NCBI RefSeq assembly: GCF_014898055.3
Contig: NW_023605194.1
Coordinates: 61,357,361-61,421,360 of the forward strand
DNA: 64,000 nt
Direction of reading: 5' to 3'
Source: Talpa occidentalis
Taxonomy: Eukaryota; Chordata; Mammalia; Eulipotyphla; Talpidae
Shown here: positions 1 to 11,099 of the stretch, piece after piece
Layout of the letters: each line of letters begins with the position of its first letter
Position numbering within the stretch: position 1 is the stretch's first letter
Notes under the pieces: model-generated
What the model was told of the DNA's origin: nothing
The model's database searches: none
What the model saw: only the letters and a program-made list of their open reading frames with translations
Made by a program: the position numbers and the translations under genes

Positions 1-169
1 CATATCCCAAATTGTATTCTGAATCGCTTGCCCTCCCTGGTGACCTCTGAATAAAACAGTTCCATAGTCAATTACATTTAGCAAACACATTCTTCTTTGA
101 GAGTCTTAATGCACATGTGAATAAAAAGCTTTCTGGAAGTCCTAGAGTCCAAAAAAGGATTTAGTTTTT
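1..169. other. Unique flank, nothing recognised
   Basis: AT-rich sequence without an open frame of note or a repeat that I recognise. Confidence 0.4.
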
Positions 170-189
170 GATTTAATTTTAATTAACCT

Positions 190-370
190 AGTTTCTCACA
201 CTGAGCATTTATTAAGTGTTTATTGTGTGCTAGGAACTACGCTGTGTGCTCTATATGCATGTTTTGTTTAATTATCACCCAGTCATATGATGTAGTTATT
301 ATTTTTATTCCACTTTATAGATGTAGAAAGTGGGGACTCAGAGAGACCAAGTAACCTGCCCAGAGGTAGG
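190..370 (+). repeat. MIR SINE, old copy
   Basis: The 3' two-thirds of a MIR can be followed: a stretch like attaagtgtttattgtgtgc, then ttattccactttatagatg, then gactcagagagaccaagtaa and a degenerate continuation. MIR is an ancient tRNA-derived SINE found in all mammals. The copy is diverged and has no visible flanking duplication. Confidence 0.7.
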
Positions 371-576
371 ACTGAAGCCTTGCCACCTGATTCTGGGGCT
401 GAAGTGCTCACTCATCCCAAAAAGCAGGCTCAGGGTCTTTTATGTCACTAAGGAATCTTGTAGGTCGCTAAGGAATCTTTTTGGGATATTTTTCTCTTTT
501 GGTGGTTATTACCACAGATTCAGAGCAATTTCCTATGGACTTCATATTTATTATAATCAAACAATCTTTCTCACTC

Positions 577-875
577 TAAATGTTTGTCTAAATTTGGGGC
601 CTCCCTGGTGGCGCAAGGGATTAAGCACAGCACCATGAAGCGATCCAGAGCCTTTGCAGCTCAAGTTCGATCCCGGGAGCAACCCACATGACACAGCAGA
701 CCTCTCCTGTCTCTCCCCCTGCTCCCCTCAGCAGTGTATTTCAGTCAGTCTGCCTGTTCTTTTCCCCACTCTGTCTCTGGTGGATCCTCTCACGCCCTGC
801 ACCTCTGGCCTATACCCCAGTTCTTGTATGCATGCATAAATAAATCTTAAAAAAATAAATATTTGTCTAAATTGG
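577..875 (+). mobile_element. tRNA-derived SINE (older subtype) with TSDs
   Basis: The SINE spans about 598-856. It begins ggcctccctggtggcgca, has a B-box-like gttcgatcccgg, the conserved body with ctcctgtctc and cagcagtgtatttcag, and the tail gcataaataaatctta. Imperfect flanking duplications lie at 578-597 and 857-875 (both contain tttgtctaaatt), so the insertion ends are well defined. An open frame of about 100 codons ends inside the element and is not a gene. Confidence 0.92.
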
Positions 876-1162
876 AAAAAATTAAAACACCATCAATTAC
901 AAATGACACATAAAAAGATGCTCAATGTCATTAGTCATCAGAGGAATGTTAATCAAAATTACAATATAATTTCATACCCACTAGGACTGTTATAATCAAA
1001 AAGTCCAGAAAACGAGAAATGATGGCAAAGATGAGGAGACATCAGAAACCACATACACTGCTGGTGAAATGCAAAATGATGTCGCTACTTTAGAAAACAT
1101 CCTTGCAGTTCCTCAAAAAGTTAAAGACAGAATTACCACATGACCTAGCAATTCCACTCATA

Positions 1163-1163
<1 letters not shown>

Positions 1164-1195
<32 letters not shown>
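1164..1195. repeat. (TA)n microsatellite
   Basis: Alternating TA/TG repeat inside the old L1, likely to vary in length between individuals. Confidence 0.85.
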
Positions 1196-1470
1196 GAATA
1201 TATGTCCAAGGAAAGTGAAAGTGTTATGTCTGCACAAAAACTTGTGCATATATGTTCATACTGGCATTATTCATAATAGCCAAAAAGTAGACCTAGCCCA
1301 TCATCATCAACTGATTAAGAACAAATTACAGCATATACGAACATGGACTATTATTTTTCATAAAAAGAAATAAAGTACTGATACATGCTACAACACAGAT
1401 GAACCTTGAACATGTTATGTTAAGTAAAAGAAGCCAGACACAAAAGATCACATATTGTACAATTCCGTTT

Positions 1471-1801
1471 AAATGAAAGGTATAGAAATGGGCTTCCCTG
1501 GTGGCACAAGGTGTTAAGATGCAAACTGTGAAGCTGTCCGCAGCCTCTCCAACATGAATTCGATCCTGGCCGGCCACCCACATGGTGGTGGCTGGCTTCA
1601 CATGGTGCAGCTACCAACATAGTGCAGCAGACCTCTCCTGACTTGCCTGCTGCTCCCCTCAGCAGTGTATTTCAGTGAATCTGCCTGTTCTGTTCCCCAC
1701 TCTGTTCTGTTCCCCACCCCCACTTCTCTGGCCGGTACCCCAGCTCTTGTATGCATACATAAATAAATCTTTAAAAAAAATAAATGAAAGGTACAGAATT
1801 G
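1471..1801 (+). mobile_element. SINE (older subtype) inserted in L1
   Basis: The SINE is 1491-1781 and starts ggcttccctggtggcacaag. The host sequence aaatgaaaggtatagaaatg at 1471-1490 is repeated at 1782-1801 with two changes, a 20-bp target-site duplication. Relative to the other copies it has an extra segment after ggccacccacatgg (a repeated catggt... stretch, about 1580-1625), a small internal duplication. Confidence 0.93.
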
Positions 1802-1883
1802 GTAAATCTAGAATTAGGGCTAGAAGTGTGGGGGGAATGAAAGGGAGAATGATAGCTAAAGGATTTAGGGTTTTTGCAGTAAT

Positions 1884-2197
1884 GAAAATGTGCTAAAATT
1901 GGCCTCCCTGGTGGCACAAGGGGTTAAACACTACACTATGAAGCAATCCGCAGCCTCTGCAGCACGAGTTCAATCCCCGGCCCACCAGAGAGGAACCCAC
2001 ATGGTGCAGCAGACCTCTCCTGTCTCGCCTGCTGCTCCCCTCAGCAGTGTATTTCAGTCAGTCTGCCTGTTCTGTTCCCTACTCTCTCTCTGGTGAATCC
2101 TCTCACCCTCCACATCTCTGGCCTGCACCCCAGCTCTTGTATGCATAAATAAATAAATCTTTAAGAAAATCTATAAAAAAAGAAAATCTGCTAAATT
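1884..2197 (+). mobile_element. SINE (older subtype) inserted in L1
   Basis: The SINE is 1901-2181, starting ggcctccctggtggcacaag, with the usual body and tail ataaataaatctttaag. The TSD gaaaatgtgctaaaatt (1884-1900) recurs in altered form at 2182-2197. It lies only 120 bp downstream of the previous SINE, in the same host L1. Confidence 0.93.
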
Positions 2198-2519
2198 GAT
2201 TGGGGTAATGACTTTACAATTCAGTGAATATACTAAAGACCATTGTTTTTCACACTTTAAGTGAATGAATTGTATATGTGAACTATAGATAAAATTGTTA
2301 TCTCCATAAATCTCTCACAACGTGAAGATAATTTGAAAAAGAAATCAGCTGAATTACCCTATTGCCACAATTTTTCATGTCTCACCTTCTCTCCTATTTC
2401 TGTCCACTGCATTGCAGGCAGGTGTGTGTACATTCAGTTGTTCCCTCCTATTGAACTGGTATCCTAGTAGCAATGATATATTTATGCATTGATTCTTTCA
2501 TTGATTAATAACTATTTTG

Positions 2520-2665
2520 TTTGTATATCTCTCCAGAGAGTCCATTGAACCCCAACATATGCCAGGCACTGTGCTAGGATACAGCAGTATTGAGTAATGT
2601 AGACAAGATCTCAGTTCAAAATGAGCTTGCTGTCAACTTGGGGCAACTGAAAAGGGCCCCAGCAA
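2520..2665 (+). repeat. L2 fragment
   Basis: Contains the L2-like string ccaggcactgtgctaggata, then cagcagtattgagtaatg and a degenerate continuation. The 2331-2519 stretch before it holds nothing recognised. Confidence 0.5.
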
Positions 2666-2771
2666 TTTCAGAGTAGTATGAAAAATTCTGAGACTGTGAA
2701 CCTTGTGCCTGGGGAGGTCATGGAAGAAACCCTCTTGAAGAAAATATACTTTCGCCTTATTGAAGGATAAC

Positions 2772-3078
2772 GTTTGAATCATTTCCTTTTTTTAAAAAAT
2801 TTTTTTTAAAGATTTATTTATTTATGCATACAATAACTGGGGTACAGGCCAGAGGTATGGGTGTGAGAGGATTCACCAGAGACAGAGCAGGGAACAGAAC
2901 AGGTGGACTGACTGAAATACATTGCTGAGGGGAGCAGCGGCAAGGCAGGGGAGGTCTGCTGTGCCATGTGGGCTCCTCCCTGACTGGGTGGGAACTCGTG
3001 CTGCAGTGGCTGCGGACAGCTTCATAGGTTGCATCTCAACCCCTTGCGCCATAAGGAATGCCCTGTTTGAACCATTTC
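2772..3078 (-). mobile_element. SINE with TSDs, minus strand
   Basis: The SINE is 2786-3064. On the plus strand it reads tail first (aaagatttatttatttatgc) and ends at the tRNA-like head (cttgcgccataagga). The TSD GTTTGAATCATTTC (2772-2785) recurs as GTTTGAACCATTTC (3065-3078). Confidence 0.93.
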
Positions 3079-3114
3079 TAAGGTCTCTCAGTGCATCAAA
3101 AATATAGGGCAATA

Positions 3115-3250
3115 AGATAATGGGTTGAGTTAAGGTTGGAGGTGTAGATACAGACCAGATAAATTTGGGCCTAATTGCCGTATATTGGAGACTGTGCTAA
3201 ATTGCAGTGGGAAGGCAGTGAAAGTTTTTAGGCAGGTCAATGGTGAATTT
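3115..3250 (+). repeat. L2-like fragment
   Basis: The stretch around gtgggaaggcagtgaaagtt and ggcaggtcaatggtg resembles the part of L2 that reads like gggaagccattggagggttt in better copies. Diverged, so the call is tentative. Confidence 0.4.
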
Positions 3251-3310
3251 TCAAATTATTTTAATTGAAATATCAAAAGTCAAAGCAAATTGAAGCATTG
3301 AATCCAATTT

Positions 3311-3839
3311 GAAAATCACTTATTTTTTTTTCCACCCTTTTATTTAATTTTATTTTTTTAATAATAAATTTTATTTTTATATTCCCCATACAATTGCAAC
3401 CCCCTTATTTTGACCCCAATCCCTCCCTTCCCGCCCCCTAGCCCCCATAGAGTGTCTCTGGTTCATAGTTGTTTGTTGATTTTGATTTTCACTTTCTTAT
3501 AGTTATTCATTTTCCTGGTCCCTTATTTAAGTTTTCTAGATTCCTGCTATGAGTGAGACCATCCGGTATTTTTCTTTTTCTTTCTGGCTTATTTCGCTGA
3601 GCATGATCCCTTCCAGCGCCATCCATGTTGCTGCAAATTGCATGTGTTTATTTTTTTTGAATGCTGAGTAATATTCCATGGTATATATGTACCACATCTT
3701 CTTGATCCAGTCATCTATTTTTGGGCATTTGGGTTGTTTCCAAAGCTTAGCTATTGTAAATAGTGCTGCTATAAACATAGGGGTGCAGGTGCTCTTTGGA
3801 ATTGAAGTTTCTGTGTCCTTTGTGAAAACCACTTATTTT
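3311..3839 (-). mobile_element. Young 5'-truncated L1, minus strand, with 16-bp TSD
   Basis: The element is 3327-3823. Read on the minus strand it contains the last 98 codons or so of L1 ORF2 (3536-3832 open, including the YIYTMEYYSAFKK and SEISQKEKEKYRM segments), a stop, then a short 3' UTR with a G-rich tract and a poly(A). The TSD GAAAATCACTTATTTT (3311-3326) recurs as GAAAACCACTTATTTT (3824-3839). The open frame is the ORF2 C-terminal end, not a host gene; the endonuclease and reverse transcriptase are missing. Confidence 0.93.
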
Positions 3840-4254
3840 GAATGAATGCTGTGTTTGAGAAGACGAAGGGTTGGATAAATCATTTGTAAGCAGGAAAACA
3901 AAATATTACCTGTTATTGCAGAATTTGAAAAAACAAAGCAATAACTTTTAGATTGTCCAGTATTTCCTTTTCAACTAGTAGTTTTTAAAAAATGTAGCTA
4001 TGAAACAATTTTGTTATTATTATCAAGTAGTTAATGAGTGATGATTACCAAAAAAAGTAAAAGCAAAAGCAAAATATTTATTATTTAGCTTATGCTTGAC
4101 ATAGAATATTTGGCAGCCTTCATTTTATCAGAAAATGGTCTCTGATAGTGCAGTATGTATAACTGCATTTTGGTAATCACCATAAATGATGACATGAAAT
4201 CAGTATAGATTTTATGTGTGCAAATGAACCACCTACACTTAATTTTTTAAAAAT
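3840..4254. other. Unique AT-rich stretch
   Basis: No open frame or recognisable repeat. Some A-rich simple sequence at about 4050-4080. Confidence 0.4.
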
Positions 4255-4255
4255 A

Positions 4256-4382
4256 TGTGCAATCTCCAAGGGACTATGGTGATGGTACACAGGTGAATTG
4301 GTGGTGGGAATTTTACGGGACTACACCTGAGAGAGAAAGCATGCATTGTACGAAAAGAAAGAATGATGTAATATATATATAA
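4256..4382 (+). mobile_element. Very short L1 3' UTR insertion
   Basis: About 125 bp match the distal L1 3' UTR of the copy at 58870-58990 (ggactatggtgatggtacac, then ggtgggaattttacggg, actacacctgagag, gcattgtac, gatgtaata). A heavily 5'-truncated L1 copy. A convincing TSD was not found. Confidence 0.8.
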
Positions 4383-4385
4383 AAA

Positions 4386-4717
4386 TGCTTGTTGCCACCC
4401 TACATTCATATGTTGAAGTCTTTAAGCCTGGTGTGATGGTATTGGGAGGTGGAGTCTTTGGGAGGTGCTTAAGCCATGAGGGTGGAACCCTCATGAATGG
4501 AATTGGTATTTGTCAAAGAACTTTCCATCAAAAGAGGACACAGTAATGAGGCCATAGTGAGGAGGCCACAGTGAGAACAAGGAAGAGGACCCTTACCAGA
4601 ACAGCACCATGCTGGTGCTTTTATCTTGTTTCCCAGCTTTTGGAACCATGAGAAATAAATTTCTATTGCCACCTTGTCTGTGACATTTTGTTATAACACC
4701 CCAAATGGACTAAGACA
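4386..4717 (+). mobile_element. MLT1-type solo LTR (ERVL-MaLR)
   Basis: Matches the MLT1 LTR pattern: acattcatatgttgaagtc, gtgtgatggtattgggaggt, catgagggtggaaccctcat, a stretch near gaggacacagtaatgagg, then accatgagaaataaatttct (polyadenylation signal) and the end ggactaagaca. MaLR LTRs are ancient retrotransposon remnants; no internal sequence follows. An open frame on the minus strand here is spurious. Confidence 0.85.
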
Positions 4718-4786
4718 GTACTGTATTCTCAAACATTTCATTTGAAATGTTTTTTTCCACAGGTGTCATAATTTTTGTTTATAATG

Positions 4787-4836
4787 GCACATTTAATCAA
4801 ATCACATTTAATCAAAATGCACATTTAATCAAATGA
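4787..4836 (+). repeat. Short tandem repeat, 3 units
   Basis: Three near copies of cacatttaatcaaat follow one another, with slightly different spacers. Confidence 0.8.
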
Positions 4837-4839
4837 ACA

Positions 4840-7839
4840 CCACATTTTATTTATCTCTATTGCTGGACATGGAGGTTTTTGTTTCCAATTTTGTTTCCAA
4901 TTTTTGTGCCACAGTCTTGCTTATTTTAGTCAACACAGCTATGGACACCTTGTTTTTTCATGCATACAACCATGCCACCCCATTTCCCATTCTGGTTCGC
5001 ATTGCAATTAACACTTTATTCACATCATTTTTCTAGGAGTTATTTTCAGGAGTTACTGTCAAAAGGATTGAAATCTTTCAGCTCTGACTTAGTCTTACCA
5101 ACATGCTTCCCAAATGGACTGTGCTAATTGATACTCTACCAGCACAAGAAAACCAAGGGCATTTCTTCATGTTTTCTTTTCTCTTTACTGGTAAAGGGGA
5201 CTTCTTTCTGAGTGCACCATTGTTCTAAATTCACTGCTAAACTGTCTAAAGTCTGAACAATTCATCATTTACTAGGCATGACATATATAAAGTAGGAAAA
5301 CCACATAAAAATTTAGACTATTAGTCAGGGATAGAGTATTTGAAAAAGGAAATTGCCCGGAACATGAGTTAAAATAAAATCAGACTTAAATCACAGTGTT
5401 GCTGATGATTTAAGTTTGCTAAGCTTCCTACTTTATAGTTTTCTGTGAAGAATTAAATTTTTCCATGAGATCCTCAGTGCTTAAAAAAAAAATTGTCTTT
5501 CAATACGTAATAGTCATTTTGGAGTTGTTTGTCCATCAGGAGAAGCCAATAGGGAAAGGCATTTGTCTGTCACATAATAAAAATCAATTTAAACAGAATG
5601 TGGCATTAATGCCCTCCACTGAAAAACTGTCAAAATAAAGATGATGTTAAAACATCCTTGCTATTATGGCACATAAAAAAATGAATTACTTCTCATTCTG
5701 TACAGTCCTATAGGTAATAACATTTCTGTAACTGCATAGCAGTTACTTTAGTTGTATTTGCGTTTGTCCTGGGGAAGAACAGTTGGTTCCAGGAAAGCTC
5801 CAGCTATAGGAGATTGTCTCAGCTAAAGTTAGACACACATGTAGATGGAGTACATATCATATTGGCTTCAAAAATGATTGGTTTGAGACTTGAATGTTAA
5901 AATTTATCGTTTCCTCTTTGAGTTAGCTCTGCAGGAACACTGGGCATGAGAGACTTTAGAGTAGAAGCATGCTGTATAGAGTTGGGAGAATTGGAATCTG
6001 GTCTCTACTCTGTGTTTAGTTACTTCATTAATGATCTGCAAAGCCCTGGGTAAGCAACTGTTTGAATCTCTTGATAAAGTCCACATGAATTTACTGGTAG
6101 GAAAGTAACAAAGGATAGTTTATCACTTGTCTGGAAGAAGATATTAAATTCTTCCTTTAGATTGTCTATACTGTTGTCTAAAACATATCAGCAATGCCGG
6201 GGGCCACTCATGTCAAGTTAGCCTGTTCAGGAGGTGAAGGGTTTCCTAACAGGAGTCCGATTAATGAGAGGGAGTATGGAGTAGTAGGTGGCTATATGGT
6301 GGACAACAGGAGTTCTGTTATTGGGAATTGAGCTTTATCAATATCTTCCCTGGCATTTAGGGAAATATCTTCAACCACTGAGGAGGTTAGCTGGTTTTGT
6401 GATATCCTTCCAGTGTGGGCATTTAATGGTTCTGTAATTTTTTTCTGAGGAAGTTGTCGTCTCTATATTTATTTACAATGGAAATTCCACAATCTTCAGT
6501 AGATCAGTTCTTAGAATCTCATCTCAAACAACTGTCTGTTTAGTTGAGGGGACTCCCTTGTACTGTTTAGATCATACTGCTGAAGTGTAGCTGCGATGGC
6601 CTATGTTATCATGTATTATCAACCAGAAACTATTTTTAGAAGGAGAGGAAGAAAAAGACAATGTTCATATTTCATTCAGATTTCCACAGGGGCATACAGA
6701 CAGTACAATGACAGAAAGGCTTGGAGAACTGCGAATAATTACATAGTGATAGAGTGACTGTCCTTGTGAAGAAGTGGGGTATCAGAAGGGTATTTGAAGA
6801 TTAGGAAATTGGAATTGAGGAAAAGGTGCAGGTGGGTCTGGTAGAAGATCTAAGGTCCTCTGCTTTGTTAAAAGTAGATCTTGGGTCCTTAGCTCAGCAA
6901 GGAGGCTTCAATTAATGTTTCTTATTGACAGGGCATAGGAGATTTAGTGTCTTGTGAAAGTCCGTTATTTTTTAGATATCATGTTCAGCTTTTGCTCCCT
7001 GCACTTCATCTTGGTGGGCACATACACCATATAAAATATTGTCATTTTTAGGAGCAAACCAGCCCTTCCTGATGATTATAAGTAGATAATTTGTGCTTGC
7101 TGATTGCATGATTGAATCAATATAATGAAAATTCTCCTTTTATTATGTTCTTCATTGCTATTGTGATTTCCCCCCTATTATTAGATTTTATTCAAATCTC
7201 AGGGTTGTTTTGGAAAGTAAATATCTGGAGCTCTTCAACCAGCATTGTTTTAGGAGGGTGAAGGAAGAAGAGGGTTGGGGAAGTGAGGAGGGATAATCTT
7301 GTCCCAGCTAGATCTTGAAGGAGATTTAGATGCAGAATTAATTTGGGACTTTAAGGCAGAACCATTATCTCCCTTTATTTTCTACCCTCTGTTTCCATGA
7401 AACTAGCTCTATAGTACTAAACATATACTCTAAGATTTCAGACCTGGTGTTGAATTTGTAAACATTCCATCTTGAGGCCCTGCTTGTAGGTTGAGAGAGC
7501 TCAGTTCAATGAAGAGTACAATATCCAAACAGCTTTTGTGGATTCTCATGACAGCCACCCACCTGGTTGTGCAATGTAGGAAGAGTTTGTGTTCGTACAT
7601 GACCTTCTCTGCAGGCTCGGGTGGCAGGTCACATTATTCCTTGGCCGAGGCAGTAGGTTTTCCCATCATTAGTACAGATAAATCATAACAGTAGGAGGCT
7701 TAGATAATGTGGTTCATGTACCTGTGGTTTGTTTATCTTTCTGAAGATACTTAGCAGACAGGGAGTCCCTGAGATTTACCAAATATTCTCTCTATGCAGA
7801 AATTGGTTGCTGATGTAAGTGAGTAAAGATTATACAATC
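4840..7839. other. Mostly unique 3-kb stretch
   Basis: No gene supported. Open frames are all under 70 codons. A diverged MIR-like part may lie at 5905-6080 (the minus-strand frame there overlaps it). The rest shows no repeat that I can name. Confidence 0.4.
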
Positions 7840-8346
7840 TGTGATGGTTAATTTTATGTGTCTACTTGACTGGGCTAAGAGATGTTCAGATAACCAGTGA
7901 ACATTTCTGGGTATGTCTGTGAGGGTGTTTTGGGAAGAGATTTGCATTTGAATCAGAACACTGAGTAGAGATCAACTTCACCAATGCGGATGGGCATCAT
8001 CCAATCCACTAAGGACCTGCATAGAACCAAAAGGTGGAGGAAGGGTAAATCTGCTTTCTGTTTGCATTAGGATGCCCATCTTCTCCCACCCTCAGACATC
8101 AGTGTTCCTGATTCTCAGGGCTTTAGACTCAGAGGGGTACATATACCTCTAGCAAGCCTGGTTCTCAGGCCTTCGGGTTTGGCTGGAACCATGCTAACAA
8201 CCTTTCTGGGCCTCCAGATTGCAGGTGGCAGATGGTGGAACTTCTCATCCTCCATAATCCTATGAGCCAATCCTCATAATAAATCCCTTTCTATAGATAT
8301 ATATATCTTCTTGGTTCTGCTTCTCTGGAGAATCCTGACTAATACA
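7840..8346 (+). mobile_element. MLT2-type solo LTR (ERVL)
   Basis: Nearly complete LTR. It begins TGTGATGGTTAATTTTATGT and ends ggagaatcctgactaataca. In between are gtatgtctgtgagggtgttt, gcatcatccaatccac, ttctcaggccttcgg, ggcctccagattgcaggtgg, and gagccaatcctcataataaa with the polyadenylation signal. This is the LTR class of ERV-L elements; no internal retroviral sequence is attached, so it is a solo LTR. The 5-bp flanks do not match clearly. Confidence 0.9.
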
Positions 8347-8399
8347 CTTGCTAAAACCTCTTCAAATTATTATCATAGAGAACAGTCAAAACCTTTCAT

Positions 8400-9310
8400 T
8401 CATTCACAAGCATCACTTTTCTGAGCACCTAAAATGTGCTAGGCCTTGGGGATACCTAAAAATCAAAGTCATGCCCACTACTTCATGACAATATCTCTCA
8501 CTGGTGGGGGAGATTAATGAGAAAACCCCAAAGTACAGTAAGTACAATGGGAACAGAGAAAGTCTGTCTTTACTCAAAGGTGTTAGGGAACATGCCCCCA
8601 AAAGTCAGAGTTGAATAGCCCCATTAGGGAATCTGGAATTGTCATCAGGGAAAAGATCTGGACAAGACATCCTAAGTCAAGGAGCAACATGCAAAAAGCA
8701 AAAAAGTAACAAAAAAAACCATGTTTATAGGAACCATGCATGGTATGGAATGGCTAACATACAGTGGTATGTATTTATTTTAGGACAAGATAGAAAGAAT
8801 GTGGTGAATGGGCTTCCCTGGTGGTGCAGGGGATAAAGTCTCAGCACTACCAAGCTATTGCCAGCCACTGTGGCATGAGTTCGATCCCTGGCCAGGGAGT
8901 TGACCCACAAGGCATAGCAGACCCCTCTGTCTCCTGAGCAGTGTATTTCAGTAGATCTGCCTGTTCTGCTCCCCGCTCTGTCTCTGGTGAATCCTCTCAC
9001 CCTCCCTCCACCTCTGGCCTACACCCCAGTTCTTGTATACATAAATAAATAAAAATAAATATATATATATATATTTTTAAATAAAGGATATGGTGAGCAA
9101 TGAAGTTGGAGAGACCAAGTCATGAAGGATGAAGTTTCTTCCCTGTGGACCATTTGAAGGTGTTTGGTCTTTATCTTTCACCGATAAGCATGTAAAGATT
9201 TCAAGCATGAGAATGACATTCACTCAGTAATGTCTGAGTGACATTCAACTGAGTACCTACTATGTGCTGTTGTGGTTTTAGGTATTGGAGATACAGCAAT
9301 AGACTAGAAT
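8400..9310 (+). repeat. L2-like DNA split by a SINE
   Basis: L2-like strings appear at 8405-8460 (tcattcacaag, then gagcacctaaaatgtgctag), at 9087-9205 (gtcatgaaggatgaag, catgagaatgacatt) and again at 9225-9305 (gagtacctactatgtgct, ggagatacagcaatag). Part of 8480-8800 is too diverged to assign. The SINE at 8811 sits inside this stretch. Confidence 0.5.
8797..9105 (+). mobile_element. SINE (older subtype)
   Basis: The SINE is about 8811-9086, starting ggcttccctggtggtgca, with gagttcgatccctgg as B-box region and a tail that has grown into an (AT)n run at 9055-9075. Possible TSD gaatgtggtgaatg before it and ggatatggtgagcaatg after it, imperfect. Confidence 0.9.
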
Positions 9311-9597
9311 TCTTAATTCCTATCAAACATGAACTGATATATATTTTAGACGGATTTCTGTGGCAGCAATATGGAGGACTGGCTGGGCTTAGAACCAAGT
9401 AAGAAATGGAATTCCTAGACTCTTTTTGTTTTAGTTGCATCAAGACTGTCTGGGATATGTCAATCATTGTTTTTAACAGCCCCCAGAGCAGAACAGTAGC
9501 TTATCTGCAGTACTTAAATTCTCAAATACTATGACCCAGGTAAACACTGATGAGAAACCTGATGAAACAGCAAGGTAGGCCATTTATCGGAATAAAA

Positions 9598-10168
9598 GTC
9601 AGCTTTTACATTGATTCAAAAGAACACCTGTACCCCTATGTTTATTGCAGCAAAATTTACAATAGGTAAAACCTGGAAACAACCCAAATGCCCAAAAATA
9701 GATGACTGGATCAAGAAGATGTGGTATATATACGCAATGGAATATTATTCAGCAATCAAAAAAGATAAACTCATGACATTCCTGATTCATGGATGGAGCT
9801 AGAAGGAATTATCTTCAGCAAAATAAGCCAGAAGGAAAAAGAAAAATATTGGATGGTTTCACTTATAGCAGGAATATAGGGGAACTAAATAAGACATCAG
9901 TGTAAAAAATAATAACAGTACAAAACACAACAAAGCAAAAACAGACAATTATAAATCAGAGACATCCTGCAGGGATGGAGGAGGGAGAGGGATCAGAGGG
10001 AGGGGGGGAGGAGCACAGGGGACTGAGGTGATGGTGCACGGGTGCACTGGTGAAGGAAACTATGGGGACTACACCTGAGGAGGTTCAGGGAAGCAAATAT
10101 TTAAAAATGAACAGTGATGTAAAAAAATTAATTAATAAAAAAATTTTAAAAAGGGTCAGTTTTTACAT
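9598..10168 (+). mobile_element. 5'-truncated L1 with TSD
   Basis: The element is about 9612-10154. It holds the C-terminal end of ORF2 (IYAMEYYSAIKKDK; the frame breaks soon after), the 3' UTR with a purine-rich G tract (9970-10020), and an A-rich tail. The TSD GTCAGCTTTTACAT (9598-9611) recurs as GTCAGTTTTTACAT (10155-10168). Confidence 0.92.
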
Positions 10169-10854
10169 GTTAGGTTACTAAAAGATAGAAACACTTGAAA
10201 GATAAAGGAGTTGTGCAAAGAGTTTAGGAAATAACCATGGAGGAGCAGGCAAGTGAAGATTGAGAAGAACATATTATACAGTCAGCTACCCCTTGGGCAA
10301 TGATCTTACTGGGGAATTCTGGGAGGCAGCAGAGAACACACCTTGGAACTATCTCAACCAAGGGATTGGGAAGCTGGGGTGTTTATCCAGTAACTTCTTG
10401 TTTATCAGTGGCTAAGAGCTGTTGCCAAGGGCATCAACTTCCAACTTGCCCTGTTCACAGATGAACCATACTGCTAACCCAGAGAGTCATATGTGTTCAT
10501 GGGAAGTGACCATTGGTGTATTGAGGTAGAAGTCAATGAGATATGGGTGAGGCAGTGGTGGCATCTGCTGCAGGAGAAGGGTATTTTGCATTCATAGATA
10601 CCAGACTATATTTGCAATAATATGTATGAAACAACAATCTTAAGGATTACGTTAGGTCAACTAGGGGTAATTTAGACCCCAGGGTACATTAGCCTAGGTT
10701 TGGAATCATTTTGATTGTCACAACTGACATGTAGTAGGTAGGCCAGAGATGGTATTAAACATTCTATAATGCACAAGCTAAGCCCTACCTCTCTGTTTCA
10801 ACAAAAAATACATAGTCCAAAATGTCAAGAGTATTGAGATGGAGAAATTCTGGA
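10169..10854. other. Unique stretch
   Basis: No gene or repeat recognised. Moderate GC, no long open frame. Confidence 0.4.
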
Positions 10855-10985
10855 TTAGATTAATACTATTTTAAAAATAAGAACTCCATGGTTCAGAGAA
10901 GTTTTATAATTTGGGGGATTTTATAAACTCAGTGCTTGGCCCAGCCAGGATTTGAATTGAAGTTTATCTGCTTCCAGATTCTGTG
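10855..10985 (+). repeat. MIR fragment
   Basis: Resembles the MIR 3' half: atggttcagagaagttttat, then ccaggatttgaattgaag and tctgcttccagattctgtgc. Confidence 0.6.
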
Positions 10986-11016
10986 CTTTTTGATTTATGT
11001 TGGTTTCCTTTCCAAA

Positions 11017-11041
11017 GAGAGAGAAAGAAGGAGAGAGTAAA

Positions 11042-11072
<31 letters not shown>

Positions 11073-11084
11073 AAGAGAGAGAAA
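11017..11084 (+). repeat. (GA)n / polypurine microsatellite
   Basis: About 65 bp of interrupted GA/AAAG repeat. It is translated as an Arg/Glu/Lys-rich tract at the start of a 150-codon frame (10983-11435), a hallmark of a spurious frame. Confidence 0.9.
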
Positions 11085-11099
11085 TTCGAATCCCAGAGG

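Larger units (their letters stand above)
880..2330 (+). mobile_element. Old L1 3' end, split by two SINEs
   Basis: Pieces at 880-1490, 1782-1900 and 2182-2330 form one old L1 3' region in the plus orientation. Visible are the end of ORF2 (region around aagatgctcaatgtcattag, then the cattattcataatagccaaa stretch, then the cagatgaaccttgaacatg stretch) and the 3' UTR ending near 2330. Reading frames are broken throughout. A (TA)n microsatellite at 1164-1195 lies within it. The continuity across the two SINEs shows that the L1 was there first. Confidence 0.8.
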
